NCBI RefSeq assembly: GCF_018131005.1 | Contig: NZ_JAFCJK010000010.1 | Coordinates: 62,001 to 126,000 of the forward strand | Reading direction: 5' to 3' | DNA: 64,000 bases | DNA from: Bradyrhizobium lablabi | GTDB taxonomy: Bacteria; Pseudomonadota; Alphaproteobacteria; Rhizobiales; Xanthobacteraceae | In this document: positions 50,223 through 58,531 of the stretch, piece after piece | Layout: each line of letters starts with the position of its first letter | Position numbering within the stretch: the stretch's first letter is position 1 | Position numbers and translations under genes: made by a program | The notes under the pieces: generated by a model | Database searches by the model: none | Told to the model about the DNA's origin: nothing | The model's input: only the letters and a program-made list of their open reading frames with translations

Positions 50223-51185
50223 CTATTGGGCTGCCTCGTGCCGCGCTGTCTGTCCGGCCATTGCCACGATCTCGGCGGTCACGATATCCGGCGCTGCGTT
50301 CTGCACCATATGCCCGACGCCCGGCAACACGATCAGCCTGGCGTTCGGCACTGCGGCGGCGAGCGGACGCGAGTGGATGCCGGTCGACACCGTCTTGTCG
50401 ATGTCACCCGAAATGATCGTCAGCGGCGCCTTGATCTCGGCGTAGCGCGGCGCCTGCGCTGCGACCGCGGCCTTCAGTGTCACCAGGTCGCGCGCATTGG
50501 CCATGAATTCGCGCGGCCGCAACAGCAGCGGCGTCGCGGTGTCCCTCACAAAATTCTCCGGCATCTGTTGTGGGGCAAACACGCCGTCTGCGCCGAATTC
50601 CGCAACGAGATAGCCGAGCGGCAGCGTGATCGTGTAGGCGAGCAGCCGGCCGATCAGCGGCGTCGCGATCATCTTGTTGTAGCGGCCGACGCCGCCACTC
50701 CAGGGATAGGCGACAGGAGCAAGCAGCACGAGGCCGGCAATCTGCTCCGGACCATCGAGCGCCATGCGCAGGCCGAGCGCGCCGGCCCACGAATGTGCCA
50801 CCACGATCGCCTTGCCGATCCCGAGCTTTGTCAACGCCTCCCCGATCATCCGAGCTTGAATGGCAGGCGTCGAACCCGCCAGGCGATCGCGCGTGCTCCA
50901 GCCATGGCCGGGCCGGTCGATCAGAATCACGCGATGGGTCATAGCAAGCCTGTCCCCGACAGGTTGCTGCATCACGCGAAGGTTCGAGCTTGCGCCGTGC
51001 AGCATCACGATCGGAAGTCCCGGCGCATCGCACGGACCTAGCTCAACGACATGAAGTGTCGCGCCCGCGACGTCGACCATACGGCCCTGAGGCGGAAAGG
51101 CGCGCTCGATCAGCAGGACTCCGGCCTGCGCGGCCAGCGCCAGCCCCGCCAGCGCTATCACCATCACGACGGTCAGTGTCAGCAT
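50223..51185 (-). CDS. Alpha/beta-hydrolase with N-terminal membrane helix
   Basis: 320 residues from ATG 51185; a longer frame to 51332 adds an unlikely Arg/Pro-rich stretch from a TTG. A membrane helix (about 5-27) precedes the hydrolase: Met-Leu-His-Gly-Ala-Ser-Ser-Asn, Asp-Arg-Pro-Gly-His-Gly, the nucleophile elbow Ala-His-Ser-Trp-Ala-Gly-Ala, acid in Gly-Asp-Ile-Asp-Lys-Thr, and His in Gly-Val-Gly-His-Met. The triad is intact. The substrate is unknown; haloalkane or epoxide hydrolase-type folds share these features. Confidence 0.85.
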   Translation of the reverse strand: MLTLTVVMVIALAGLALAAQAGVLLIERAFPPQGRMVDVAGATLHVVELGPCDAPGLPIVMLHGASSNLRVMQQPVGDRLAMTHRVILIDRPGHGWSTRDRLAGSTPAIQARMIGEALTKLGIGKAIVVAHSWAGALGLRMALDGPEQIAGLVLLAPVAYPWSGGVGRYNKMIATPLIGRLLAYTITLPLGYLVAEFGADGVFAPQQMPENFVRDTATPLLLRPREFMANARDLVTLKAAVAAQAPRYAEIKAPLTIISGDIDKTVSTGIHSRPLAAAVPNARLIVLPGVGHMVQNAAPDIVTAEIVAMAGQTARHEAAQ

Positions 51186-51513
51186 TGAAACGGCCAAGGT
51201 TATCCCGGGCACCGGCGAATTACGGCGCCATCGGCGGCGGGTTTCGTGCGGCGCGAGGGTGCCGGCATGATCCGGTTGGGTAGGGGAAGGTGCCGCATTG
51301 TGCGGATCATCGCGGTTCGGCGTTTTCCACAATGCGCCAAGCCTGTGGATAGCGGGTTCATACCAGCGTCATTAGCCATTTTATAGATTGGCGGTGGCAC
51401 TTTCGCCACGAAGCGCGGTTTGATCGAAAGCGAAAGAGTTCCTGTCCTGTCCATAGTGTGTGCAGAACTCAAGACCAAACCACGAGTTTAACGGGATTAT
51501 TCGGAGGAGTACC
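51186..51513. other. 328-base intergenic region
   Basis: It holds the promoter side of the alpha/beta-hydrolase gene and of the small gene at 51514. A GTGGC-ACTTTC-GCCAC hairpin lies at 51394-51409. No RNA gene or operator was recognised. Confidence 0.45.
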
Positions 51514-51690
51514 ATGGTTTCCGACCCCAGCGATGCGGCCATCGACCAGATCGTGGCGAGCTGTAATGGTGATCTGCGCGGAGCGCTGAGGGCGCTCTTG
51601 CTGGTCAATGAGCATCTTGAGGCCGAGTTGCAGCAGTTTTATGCGGCGGCGGCGCAGGACAGCGTGGCCCGCGGAAAGTTCCTGCACTAG
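51514..51690 (+). CDS. Small hypothetical protein
   Basis: 58 residues from ATG 51514 with GGAGGAG six bases upstream, a very good site. The sequence is helical and Asp/Ala/Leu-rich (Gln-Ile-Val-Ala-Ser-Cys-Asn-Gly-Asp-Leu-Arg-Gly-Ala-Leu-Arg-Ala-Leu-Leu) with one Cys. It is the type of small conserved rhizobial protein often left without a name. Function unknown. Confidence 0.7.
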   Translation: MVSDPSDAAIDQIVASCNGDLRGALRALLLVNEHLEAELQQFYAAAAQDSVARGKFLH

Positions 51691-51858
51691 CCAGCGCCTA
51701 TCAAACGCTCCGACGCGTTGCTTGCTCCCGGCGCATCGTCGGCAGCAGGCGGTCCCATCATCTCTTGCACAGTTACCGATCATCGGGTGCGCAAGCCTTG
51801 CGCCCGCAGGTGGCGTTCTTGCTCATCGCCGTAAGGCAATGGTGCTTGATTGATGCGA

Positions 51859-52515
51859 TCAGATATCGCGGCCTTCGACCTTCTCGGAAAGCTGCTTGAC
51901 CATCTCCGGCACCTTCTCAAGGTACGGATCGACGGCCAGCGCCTTGCGGAACGCATCCAGCGCGCGCTTGTCGTCGCCGATCTCCTGCATGATCATGCCG
52001 AGACCCGCGAGCGCGCCGAAATGGCGGGGTTCGCGAGCCAGGACCTGCCGAATGTCCTCGAGCGAACGCGTGTAGTCGTTCTTCAGATAATAGATCGTCG
52101 CTCGCCGATTCCATGCCTCGATGTAGTCGGGGCGCAGCTTGACCACCGCATCCAACAGCTTCAGTGCGATGTCGTAGTTCTGGGCGTCGATCGCCGCCTT
52201 GGACCGCACCATCAACAGCGCCGCGGTGTCGCTCGGGGTCTGCAACCAGAGAGCCCAGATGCGCGCCTCGACATGCCGGGCGCTCGCTTCATCGGGCGCG
52301 GCCTTCAGCGCGCCGAACAGGAAATCGAGGCCACGGGTGCGATCGGATGGAACCTTCGGCAGCTTGCTGGGGGCTTCCGGGAGCTTCTTCTGCGCGCGCG
52401 GCGGCGGAATGACACGGGGGTCGTCCTGCGCGGACGCGGCGACAGGCGCCATCAATAGCGTGGCGATCAGGATCGCCAGAAAGCGGTTGCGGGTCCTCAA
52501 GCGTGCCAATCTCAT
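51859..52515 (-). CDS. Exported TPR-repeat protein
   Basis: 218 residues. A signal peptide (cleavage after Ala-Ser-Ala, about residue 29) and a Pro/Lys/Arg linker precede three or so tetratricopeptide repeats (about 85-215), with Ala-Trp-Asn-Arg-Arg-Ala, Ala-Leu-Ala-Gly-Leu-Gly, and Ala-Leu-Asp-Ala-Phe-Arg-Lys-Ala-Leu-Ala-Val-Asp-Pro. TPR units usually mount protein-protein contacts; the partner is not evident. It ends about 170 bases from the small gene. Confidence 0.87.
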   Translation of the reverse strand: MRLARLRTRNRFLAILIATLLMAPVAASAQDDPRVIPPPRAQKKLPEAPSKLPKVPSDRTRGLDFLFGALKAAPDEASARHVEARIWALWLQTPSDTAALLMVRSKAAIDAQNYDIALKLLDAVVKLRPDYIEAWNRRATIYYLKNDYTRSLEDIRQVLAREPRHFGALAGLGMIMQEIGDDKRALDAFRKALAVDPYLEKVPEMVKQLSEKVEGRDI

Positions 52516-52535
52516 GACGCAAGTCTAGACGCACA

Positions 52536-52560
52536 AAACCGCGCTGCAAAGCAGCGCGGC
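52536..52560 (-). terminator. Rho-independent terminator after rpmJ
   Basis: CCGCGCTGC, AAA, GCAGCGCGG (52539-52559) make a 9-base stem; on the minus strand TTTTG follows. It lies 73 bases after the L36 stop. Confidence 0.85.
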
Positions 52561-52632
52561 GTCAAACACCTGTGAAAGCGTAACGGATGAACGGGCGGCA
52601 AACGCTTCGCGGGCCGGACCAACCGTTCGGAA

Positions 52633-52758
52633 TCAGCCTTGGCGGGCCTTGAAGCGGCGCTGCACCTTGTTGATGACATAGACCCGGCCCTTGCGACGGA
52701 CCAGACGGTTGGCGCGATGGCGGCCGCGCAGCGATTTCAGCGAGTTACGGACCTTCAT
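52633..52758 (-). CDS. rpmJ: 50S ribosomal protein L36 (cysteine-free type)
   Basis: A 41-residue protein read directly from the minus strand, starting MKVRNSLKSLRG and ending Lys-Val-Gln-Arg-Arg-Phe-Lys-Ala-Arg-Gln-Gly. It contains Arg-His-Arg-Ala-Asn-Arg-Leu-Val-Arg-Arg-Lys-Gly-Arg-Val-Tyr-Val-Ile-Asn and no Cys, so it is the zinc-independent (C-minus) L36. AGGA lies about eight bases upstream. L36 is the smallest protein of the large ribosomal subunit. Identification is very clear despite its shortness. Confidence 0.95.
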   Translation of the reverse strand: MKVRNSLKSLRGRHRANRLVRRKGRVYVINKVQRRFKARQG

Positions 52759-53351
52759 GGGACAATCCTGTTGCTTCGAAAGGCCGCGTTGGAGGCCGTG
52801 CGATCAATGCCCGAGAGTGGCAAAAACGGGGTTTATCCCGAAGAGCGGCCCTGCCGCCCGGGACGAAGGCCTTCTAAGCCATCGGACGGTCGGATGTCAA
52901 TGCAATCGCGCCGGTTGTCGCCGGGCGCAACCCGCGGGGAACCTGCCTGCGCAGCGGATCTGGCGTTGAAATCGCTGACAAAACAGCGGCGGCCGATCGG
53001 TTCGACCAGCCTCTCTCGGCCGCCGCATCGCTGCCGTCATGGGTCCAAGCGAGTCATGAGGGCAGCCAATCGTGCCCGCACCAGGGAGGAATGACGGTGC
53101 ACGATACGAGGCTGCATTCTCGCCTCGCCTGCGCGGCGCCCATATGATCTGCCTCACACCCGACTGCGCCCGAAACACGATTTCGCGATTAGTGAACGGC
53201 GGCGTTTGGGCGGGCCGGTAATGGCCTTGCCAAGCGCGCTCCGCGATGCGGTCATCCGCCCGATCCCCTGTCCATTTCGCGGACCTTGCGAAAATCGTTA
53301 TATCATATAATCAATTTCCCGAACCCGAAAATCAAGCCGCCGGAACAGCCC
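52759..53351. other. 593-base gap between rpmJ and the amidohydrolase gene
   Basis: No gene is convincingly seen. It must hold the rpmJ promoter (minus side) and the amidohydrolase promoter, for which the AT-rich stretch TTATATCATATAATC at about 53299-53313 is the best candidate. A large hairpin sits in the middle at 52986-53026. Confidence 0.5.
52986..53026 (-). terminator. Terminator-like hairpin of an unidentified transcript
   Basis: GCGGCGGCCGA (52986-52996) and TCGGCCGCCGC (53016-53026) are perfect 11-base complements with a 19-base loop. On the minus strand the stem is followed by TGTTTTG, so a leftward transcript starting between 53030 and 53351 could end here. No gene is recognised upstream of it. 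Confidence 0.5.
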
Positions 53352-54236
53352 ATGCCCAAGCTCAAATTGCCCGATATCGAAAAGGTCGTCGCGATCGATA
53401 TCCACACCCACGCCGAGGAGCCCTGCGGCATGCATGGCGACGACGGCTATGACGACTTCCAGGCGCAGATGGCGGAGTATTTCAAATCGCCGCACAAGCA
53501 TCCGCCGACAGTGCCGGAAACCGCCGCCTACTATCGCGGCAAGAACATCGCCGCGGTGATCTTCCCGGTCGATGCCGAACGCGAGACCGGATTCCGCCGT
53601 TACAACAATTACGAGATGCTCGAAGCCGCCTCCGAGCATCTCGACGTGCTGATCCCATTCGTCTCGATCGACCCGCACAAGGGCAAGCTCGGCGTGCGCG
53701 AGGCGAAGACGTTGATCGAGAAGTACGGCGTCCGCGGCTTCAAATTCCATCCGACCATGCAGGGCTTCTACGCCAACGACCGCATGGCCTATCCGCTCTA
53801 TGAAGCGATCAATGACGGCGGCGCGATTGCGCTGTTCCATACCGGGCAGACCGGGGTCGGAAGCGGCATGCCGGGCGGCATGGGGATGCGGCTGAAATAT
53901 TCCAACCCGATGTGTATGGACGACGTCGCGGTTGATTTTCCGGACCTGAAGATCATCCTCGCGCACCCATCCTTCCCCTGGCAGGAGGAAGCTCTCTCTG
54001 TCGCAACCCACAAGCCGAACGTCTATATCGACCTTTCCGGCTGGTCGCCGAAATATTTCCCGCCGATCCTGGTGCGCTACATCAACTCGATCCTGCAGGA
54101 CAAAATGTTGTTCGGCTCAGACTGGCCGGTGATCACGCCGGACCGCTGGCTTGCCGATTTCGCGAAACTCGACATCCGCGAGGAGATCCGGCCCAAGGTC
54201 TTGAAAGCCAACGCGCGGAGGATTTTGGGAATTTAA
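53352..54236 (+). CDS. Amidohydrolase family protein (metal-dependent)
   Basis: 294 residues from ATG 53352; the in-frame start at 53286 would add 22 unrelated residues. Metal-binding marks of the amidohydrolase-2 (ACMSD-like) fold: Ala-Ile-Asp-Ile-His-Thr-His-Ala-Glu near the start, Gly-Phe-Lys-Phe-His-Pro-Thr, Ile-Leu-Ala-His-Pro-Ser, and Leu-Phe-Gly-Ser-Asp-Trp-Pro near the end. These include decarboxylases and hydrolases of aromatic-acid breakdown. The neighbouring dienelactone-hydrolase-like gene makes a catabolic pairing plausible, but the substrate is open. Confidence 0.88.
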   Translation: MPKLKLPDIEKVVAIDIHTHAEEPCGMHGDDGYDDFQAQMAEYFKSPHKHPPTVPETAAYYRGKNIAAVIFPVDAERETGFRRYNNYEMLEAASEHLDVLIPFVSIDPHKGKLGVREAKTLIEKYGVRGFKFHPTMQGFYANDRMAYPLYEAINDGGAIALFHTGQTGVGSGMPGGMGMRLKYSNPMCMDDVAVDFPDLKIILAHPSFPWQEEALSVATHKPNVYIDLSGWSPKYFPPILVRYINSILQDKMLFGSDWPVITPDRWLADFAKLDIREEIRPKVLKANARRILGI

Positions 54237-54273
54237 GGGAGTATCATCGGCGGCAAGCTGCGCGAGGTGGTCC

Positions 54274-55110
54274 ATGACGAACGTCGCCGGACTTGCCGCC
54301 CTCCTCGCCGCGCTCCTGTTCGGGAGCGCGGGTGCGACCATTGCATCGGCATCCGATGCTCCTCCGGTGCTGGTCGAGTTCGAAAGCCCGCTCGCGAGCC
54401 CGCAGCCGCTGCAAGGATACTTGCGGCGGCCCGACGGCGCAGGCCCCCTGCCCGCCGTGATCCTGTTGCATGGCTGCAGCGGCTTCTGGCGGCAGCTCGA
54501 TGAACGATGGGGCAAGCGGCTCGCGGGATGGGGCTACGTCACGCTCACCGTCGACCGGTTTGGGCCGCGCGGCATCACGAGCAGCTGCACGGCCGGCGCG
54601 CCGCCTGCGACCGTTCATGATGCCTATCGCGCGTTGAGCTACCTCACCCGGCAACCGTCGATCGATCCGGCACGCGTGGCGGTGATCGGATTCTCCCAAG
54701 GCGCGTGGCTCGCGCTGTTCTCGGTCGAGCGCGGCGCGATCGAACGCAATGCGACAGAGAAATTCCGCTCGGCTGTGGCCTTCTACCCGCCCTGCCTCGG
54801 CATCAACGGCAACATGACCGTGCCGACCCTCATCCTGGTCGGCGAGCTCGACGACTGGACGCCGGCCAAGGAATGCCGAAACCTGGCCGAAGGCCGCGAC
54901 GATTACGGCATCTCGCGTCAAAAAGATCAGGGCTATCCGATCGAGTTGATCGTCTATCCCGGCGCCTATCACGACTTCGACGTGCCCCAGTACAGCACGC
55001 CGGCGAAGCTCCTCGGCCACCATCTCGAATTCAACGAGACCGTACGGGATCAATCCGCCGACGCGCTCAGGAAATTCCTGTATGCCACGCTCGGCGGACC
55101 GGAGAAGTAG
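54274..55110 (+). CDS. Exported dienelactone-hydrolase-like protein
   Basis: 278 residues with a signal peptide (cleavage around 25-27). The hydrolase marks are His-Gly-Cys-Ser-Gly, the elbow Gly-Phe-Ser141-Gln-Gly, acid in Gly-Glu-Leu-Asp-Asp and His in Gly-Ala-Tyr-His-Asp-Phe-Asp. The triad is intact. It is the closest relative in this window of the 10821-11654 gene, which lacks the Ser. It lies 37 bases after the amidohydrolase and is probably co-transcribed. Confidence 0.88.
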   Translation: MTNVAGLAALLAALLFGSAGATIASASDAPPVLVEFESPLASPQPLQGYLRRPDGAGPLPAVILLHGCSGFWRQLDERWGKRLAGWGYVTLTVDRFGPRGITSSCTAGAPPATVHDAYRALSYLTRQPSIDPARVAVIGFSQGAWLALFSVERGAIERNATEKFRSAVAFYPPCLGINGNMTVPTLILVGELDDWTPAKECRNLAEGRDDYGISRQKDQGYPIELIVYPGAYHDFDVPQYSTPAKLLGHHLEFNETVRDQSADALRKFLYATLGGPEK

Positions 55111-55268
55111 CGGCGACCATCACGGCAGTCTCGCCCCGACGCTGCCGGCATTGACGATGCTTCGGGCATTGCGTACGCAGACGGGCAGCGTCGGCATCGC
55201 GTCCGCTCATCGGATCGCGATCTCTCCGAACGTCCCGCCCCGGTGTGCGCCCAAAGGTCCCAGATCAG

Positions 55269-55736
55269 ATGAGTCTCGAGTCCGTTCGCGCCTTCTTCGC
55301 CGAGAAGGCGCCTGACATCTCCGTGATCGAATCCACCGTGAGTTCGGCGACCGTCGTATTGGCGGCGGAAGCCTACGGCGTGGAGCCGGCGCGAATCGCC
55401 AAGACGCTGAGCTTAAGAGTCGGCGACCGCGTGGTGCTGATCGTCACCAGCGGCACTTCGCGGATGGACAACAAGAAGGTGAAGGGGCTGTTCGGGGGCA
55501 AGCCCAAGATGCTCGGCCTCGACGAGGTCGCTGAGATCACCGGCCATGAGGTCGGCGGCGTCTGTCCGTTCGGGCTCAAGACGCCGCTGCCGGTGTACTG
55601 CGATCTGTCGTTGAAGGCGTTCGACGTCGTGGTGCCGGCCGCTGGCTCGACCCACAGCGCGGTGCGTATCACGCCGGAACGGATGGCGGAACTGACATCG
55701 GCCGAATGGATCGATGTCTGCGAGCATCGCTCCTGA
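55269..55736 (+). CDS. YbaK/EbsC-type aminoacyl-tRNA deacylase
   Basis: 155 residues from ATG 55269. Family marks: Ala-Ala-Glu-Ala-Tyr-Gly-Val-Glu, Ile-Ala-Lys-Thr-Leu, Asp-Asn-Lys-Lys-Val-Lys-Gly-Leu-Phe-Gly, Glu-Val-Gly-Gly-Val-Cys-Pro-Phe-Gly-Leu and Pro-Val-Tyr-Cys-Asp. These proteins remove wrongly attached amino acids (Cys or Pro-type mischarging) from tRNA in the cytoplasm. The conserved Lys of the editing site is present in Asn-Lys-Lys-Val-Lys. Confidence 0.88.
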   Translation: MSLESVRAFFAEKAPDISVIESTVSSATVVLAAEAYGVEPARIAKTLSLRVGDRVVLIVTSGTSRMDNKKVKGLFGGKPKMLGLDEVAEITGHEVGGVCPFGLKTPLPVYCDLSLKAFDVVVPAAGSTHSAVRITPERMAELTSAEWIDVCEHRS

Positions 55737-55891
55737 CAACAGCGACAGAACCATAAGCGCGCAGCCCGACCGGGAATAGCTGCGGGCCTGACGATGCGGA
55801 GGCGGCCGAACTGCCGCATCTGACCCCGCGACCGACACCAGCCGGAAGCAGCATCTGGTGTCGATTCCGGCGCGCGGTCCGCGTGTTACAC

Positions 55892-55905
55892 ATGTAACCG
55901 CTTTT
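55892..55905. promoter_or_regulatory. Inverted repeat GTTAC-ACAT-GTAAC
   Basis: The stretch GTTACACATGTAAC near 55892 has 5-base complementary arms and lies about 75-85 bases ahead of the FAD oxidoreductase start. The spacing and symmetry fit a TetR/GntR-type operator. No regulator gene is adjacent. Confidence 0.4.
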
Positions 55906-55977
55906 TCCTCGACCGAAATTCAATTGCAATCTGCGCACGATGCTCTGCTCGTTCCGAAATTTGCGGAGCGTAGCAGC

Positions 55978-57327
55978 ATGAGCAGTTTCGTTGGTCGACG
56001 CGCGGTGGTGGTCGGTGGCGGAATCGGTGGCTTGTCAGTAGCGGGGGCTCTGGCCGGTTATTTCGAGCAGGTCGACGTTCTTGAACGCGACTGTCTCGCG
56101 GCATCCGCAGCATCGCGTCCCGGTACCGCCCAGGACCGACACGCACACATCCTGCTGGCTGGTGGCCTCAAGGCTCTGGACGAAATTTTCCCGGACTTCG
56201 AGCGAGATCTTGCCGAAGCCGGAGCTGTCTCCGTGGGGTTGGCACAGGATATCTGTTACGAGCGTGCCGATGTGGGTGCCCTCCCGAAGCGGGATCTCGG
56301 CCTGTCGATCCTCTGCGCGTCGCGACCGCTTATCGAGTTCGTGCTGCGACGCCGGGCCACGGCGGTCGCCAATATCGCGCTGCGGCAGGGGTGCCTGGTC
56401 ACCGAGGTCATGGCATCTCGCGATGCCGCCCATGGCGTTCGGTTTAATACTGAGGCAGGACAATCGGAAACGCTCGAGACCGATCTGATCGTAGATGCGT
56501 CTGGTCGCGGCGCATTGACGATTGCATTGCTGGGCACAATCGGCTGGCAACGGCCGCCTGTGACCGAGATCGGTGTCGATCTCAGCTACGCAACCGGAGT
56601 GGTGCAGATTCCTGCCGGTGCCATACAGGACTGGAAGCTGGCAACAACGCAGCCGGCTCCGCCAGCCGTAGCGACGTACGGCGCGCTAGTGCCCCTGGAG
56701 GACGGTCGCTGGATCGCCACGATCGCCAACCATGGGCCAAGTCCGCGGCTGGACGTCTGGGAGAATTTCCACGCTGCATTCCGCCGGCTGATCACGCCAA
56801 CAATATACGACATGCTGGGTCACGCGAGGCCGTTGGACCGCATCCGGCACTACGGCTTTCCTGCGAATGTTTGGAACCATTTCGAACGCCTGCAGCGCCT
56901 GCCGCGCGGGGTGCTGCCGATTGCCGACGCGCTCTGCCGCTTCAACCCGATTCACGGTCAAGGCATGTCGTCCGCCGCCAAGCAGGCCCAACTCCTTCAG
57001 AACGTGTTGAAACAGGCGGCTACGGAATCGGATCCGCTTGCAGCGGCACAGACCGGCTTTATGGCCAGGGTCGAATCTGTGCTTCAGACGCCCTGGAGGT
57101 TCTCCACGAGCGCCGATCTTGCTTTTCCGGAGACGCGCGGCGAACGGCCGGAGAACTTCCAGAAAGGTCGAGAGTTCGAGGCCGCGCTTTTCCGGGCCGC
57201 CGTCGCCGACCCGGTTGTCCACCGCGCCATGGCGGAGGTCGGCCAGCTTCTGCGACATCACGACCTGTTCGATGAACCGCACATTATGGAACGTATCCAG
57301 GCGGCTTCAGCCAAAGCGATTGCTTGA
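55978..57327 (+). CDS. FAD-dependent monooxygenase-like oxidoreductase
   Basis: 449 residues from ATG 55978 with GCGGAG just upstream; a start at 55858 would add 40 residues without domain. The N-terminus has Ala-Val-Val-Val-Gly-Gly-Gly-Ile-Gly-Gly-Leu-Ser-Val-Ala, the dinucleotide-binding motif, followed by Leu-Glu-Arg-Asp. Further: Val-Asp-Ala-Ser-Gly-Arg-Gly and Phe-Asn-Pro-Ile-His-Gly-Gln-Gly-Met-Ser (C-terminal FAD motif region). The family covers aromatic hydroxylases, geranylgeranyl-reductase-like and halogenase-like enzymes. No pathway context. Confidence 0.85.
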   Translation: MSSFVGRRAVVVGGGIGGLSVAGALAGYFEQVDVLERDCLAASAASRPGTAQDRHAHILLAGGLKALDEIFPDFERDLAEAGAVSVGLAQDICYERADVGALPKRDLGLSILCASRPLIEFVLRRRATAVANIALRQGCLVTEVMASRDAAHGVRFNTEAGQSETLETDLIVDASGRGALTIALLGTIGWQRPPVTEIGVDLSYATGVVQIPAGAIQDWKLATTQPAPPAVATYGALVPLEDGRWIATIANHGPSPRLDVWENFHAAFRRLITPTIYDMLGHARPLDRIRHYGFPANVWNHFERLQRLPRGVLPIADALCRFNPIHGQGMSSAAKQAQLLQNVLKQAATESDPLAAAQTGFMARVESVLQTPWRFSTSADLAFPETRGERPENFQKGREFEAALFRAAVADPVVHRAMAEVGQLLRHHDLFDEPHIMERIQAASAKAIA

Positions 57328-57539
57328 ACGGGTTGATGGCGCGCAACATGCGTCGTGCCCGCGGAGAAACCGCGAACGGGACGAGCAAAGCCGCGCGAGC
57401 AAGCAGGGGATGCTCGCTGACTGCTTCCTGCCGATATGTTATGCTAAGCTCTTCGCAGGGGAGAGCGGATTGCATGGCATGCCCCAGTTGCAGGGGGCGA
57501 GATGAGACAGGCGGCTAGGCCACACGATGGGAGGAGGCT

Positions 57540-57971
57540 ATGACCATCGAAACCATCCTGAAGCGGAAGGGCAGCGACGTCACAACAATCGCTCCGGACG
57601 CCAGTATCAAGAGGGCAGCGGACTGGCTGCGCGCCAAGAATATTGGCGCTCTTGTGGTGACGAGTGAGAACACAATTCTTGGTCTCATTTCCGAACGTGA
57701 AATCGTTCATGCATTTTCTCGCTTTGGCGAGGCGGCCGGGTCGATGCCTGTGAAGGAGATCATGCAATACGGTGTGACGACGGTGTCCCCGGACGAGAGC
57801 ATCAATCGCGTGATGAGCTTGATGACACACCATCGCGTGCGCCATATGCCGGTGCTACGCGGCGGCAAGCTCGTCGGTATCGTCAGCATCGGCGATGTCG
57901 TCAAGCATCGGCTGGAGGATCTGGAGCTCGAGACGAACGTCCTCCGTGACGCCTACAACGCCGCGCGTTGA
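57540..57971 (+). CDS. CBS-domain pair protein
   Basis: 143 residues, two CBS domains (about 5-65 and 75-135), with GGGAGGAGG upstream of the start. Motifs include Ala-Ala-Asp-Trp-Leu-Arg-Ala-Lys-Asn-Ile-Gly-Ala-Leu-Val-Val and Met-Thr-His-His-Arg-Val-Arg-His-Met-Pro-Val-Leu followed by Gly-Ile-Val-Ser-Ile-Gly-Asp-Val-Val. CBS pairs bind adenosine nucleotides and regulate partner enzymes or channels. No partner is adjacent. Confidence 0.93.
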   Translation: MTIETILKRKGSDVTTIAPDASIKRAADWLRAKNIGALVVTSENTILGLISEREIVHAFSRFGEAAGSMPVKEIMQYGVTTVSPDESINRVMSLMTHHRVRHMPVLRGGKLVGIVSIGDVVKHRLEDLELETNVLRDAYNAAR

Positions 57972-58040
57972 CGGCTCGGACGTCTGCTCATAAGCGTGCC
58001 TCTGTTTCGACGTGCTGTTTCCCGATATCGGGCTCACGCC

Positions 58041-58397
58041 CTAATCATCGTCGTCCATGAACGGCCGCGGCGGCGGCGGTGCGGGCTGGACCGGACGCGG
58101 TGCGCGCGGCCGCTGCTGCATCTGCGGTTGCGGCGCGCGAGCCCCCGGAGAGGGTTGCGCGCTCGCGCTGGATTCAAACACCGCGCGGCAATTATTAGAG
58201 AGCTGCGGCCTGTTCTGTCGAAGGCACGCCACGATCCGGTTGACGTCGGGGATCTGATCGCCACAGAGGCGCCAAACGTCCGGCGTGCACGCCATCTGCT
58301 GCTCCCAGGTTCCCTGATATTCCTCGGAAAACGCGGTCGTCGCGGCGCCGCCGCCGATCGCTATCGCAAGGCTCAGGACGATCCGCTGCGTTCGCAT
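58041..58397 (-). CDS. Secreted Cys-motif protein with Pro-rich tail
   Basis: 118 residues from ATG 58397. A signal peptide of about 23 residues leads to Cys-Thr-Pro-Asp-Val-Trp-Arg-Leu-Cys-Gly-Asp-Gln-Ile-Pro-Asp-Val and Ile-Val-Ala-Cys-Leu-Arg-Gln-Asn-Arg-Pro-Gln-Leu-Ser-Asn-Asn-Cys: a Cys-Asp-Val-Xaa-Xaa-Xaa-Cys ... Cys-Leu ... Leu-Ser-Xaa-Xaa-Cys arrangement reminiscent of one Cys-rich (GLG1-type) repeat. The last 45 residues are Pro/Arg/Gln-rich and end in Asp-Asp-Asp-Asp. Function unknown. Confidence 0.75.
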   Translation of the reverse strand: MRTQRIVLSLAIAIGGGAATTAFSEEYQGTWEQQMACTPDVWRLCGDQIPDVNRIVACLRQNRPQLSNNCRAVFESSASAQPSPGARAPQPQMQQRPRAPRPVQPAPPPPRPFMDDDD

Positions 58398-58531
58398 GGT
58401 CCAGTTCCCTTTCCATTCCGTGGCGCGCAAATGTTCCGCGCGGTCTTGACCTCAAGACTGGCAAATGAATGCGGCCAAGGATCGTTCGGGTGCACAACTA
58501 AATGTGAAGGGAATTTCGCCCTGATCAGTCC

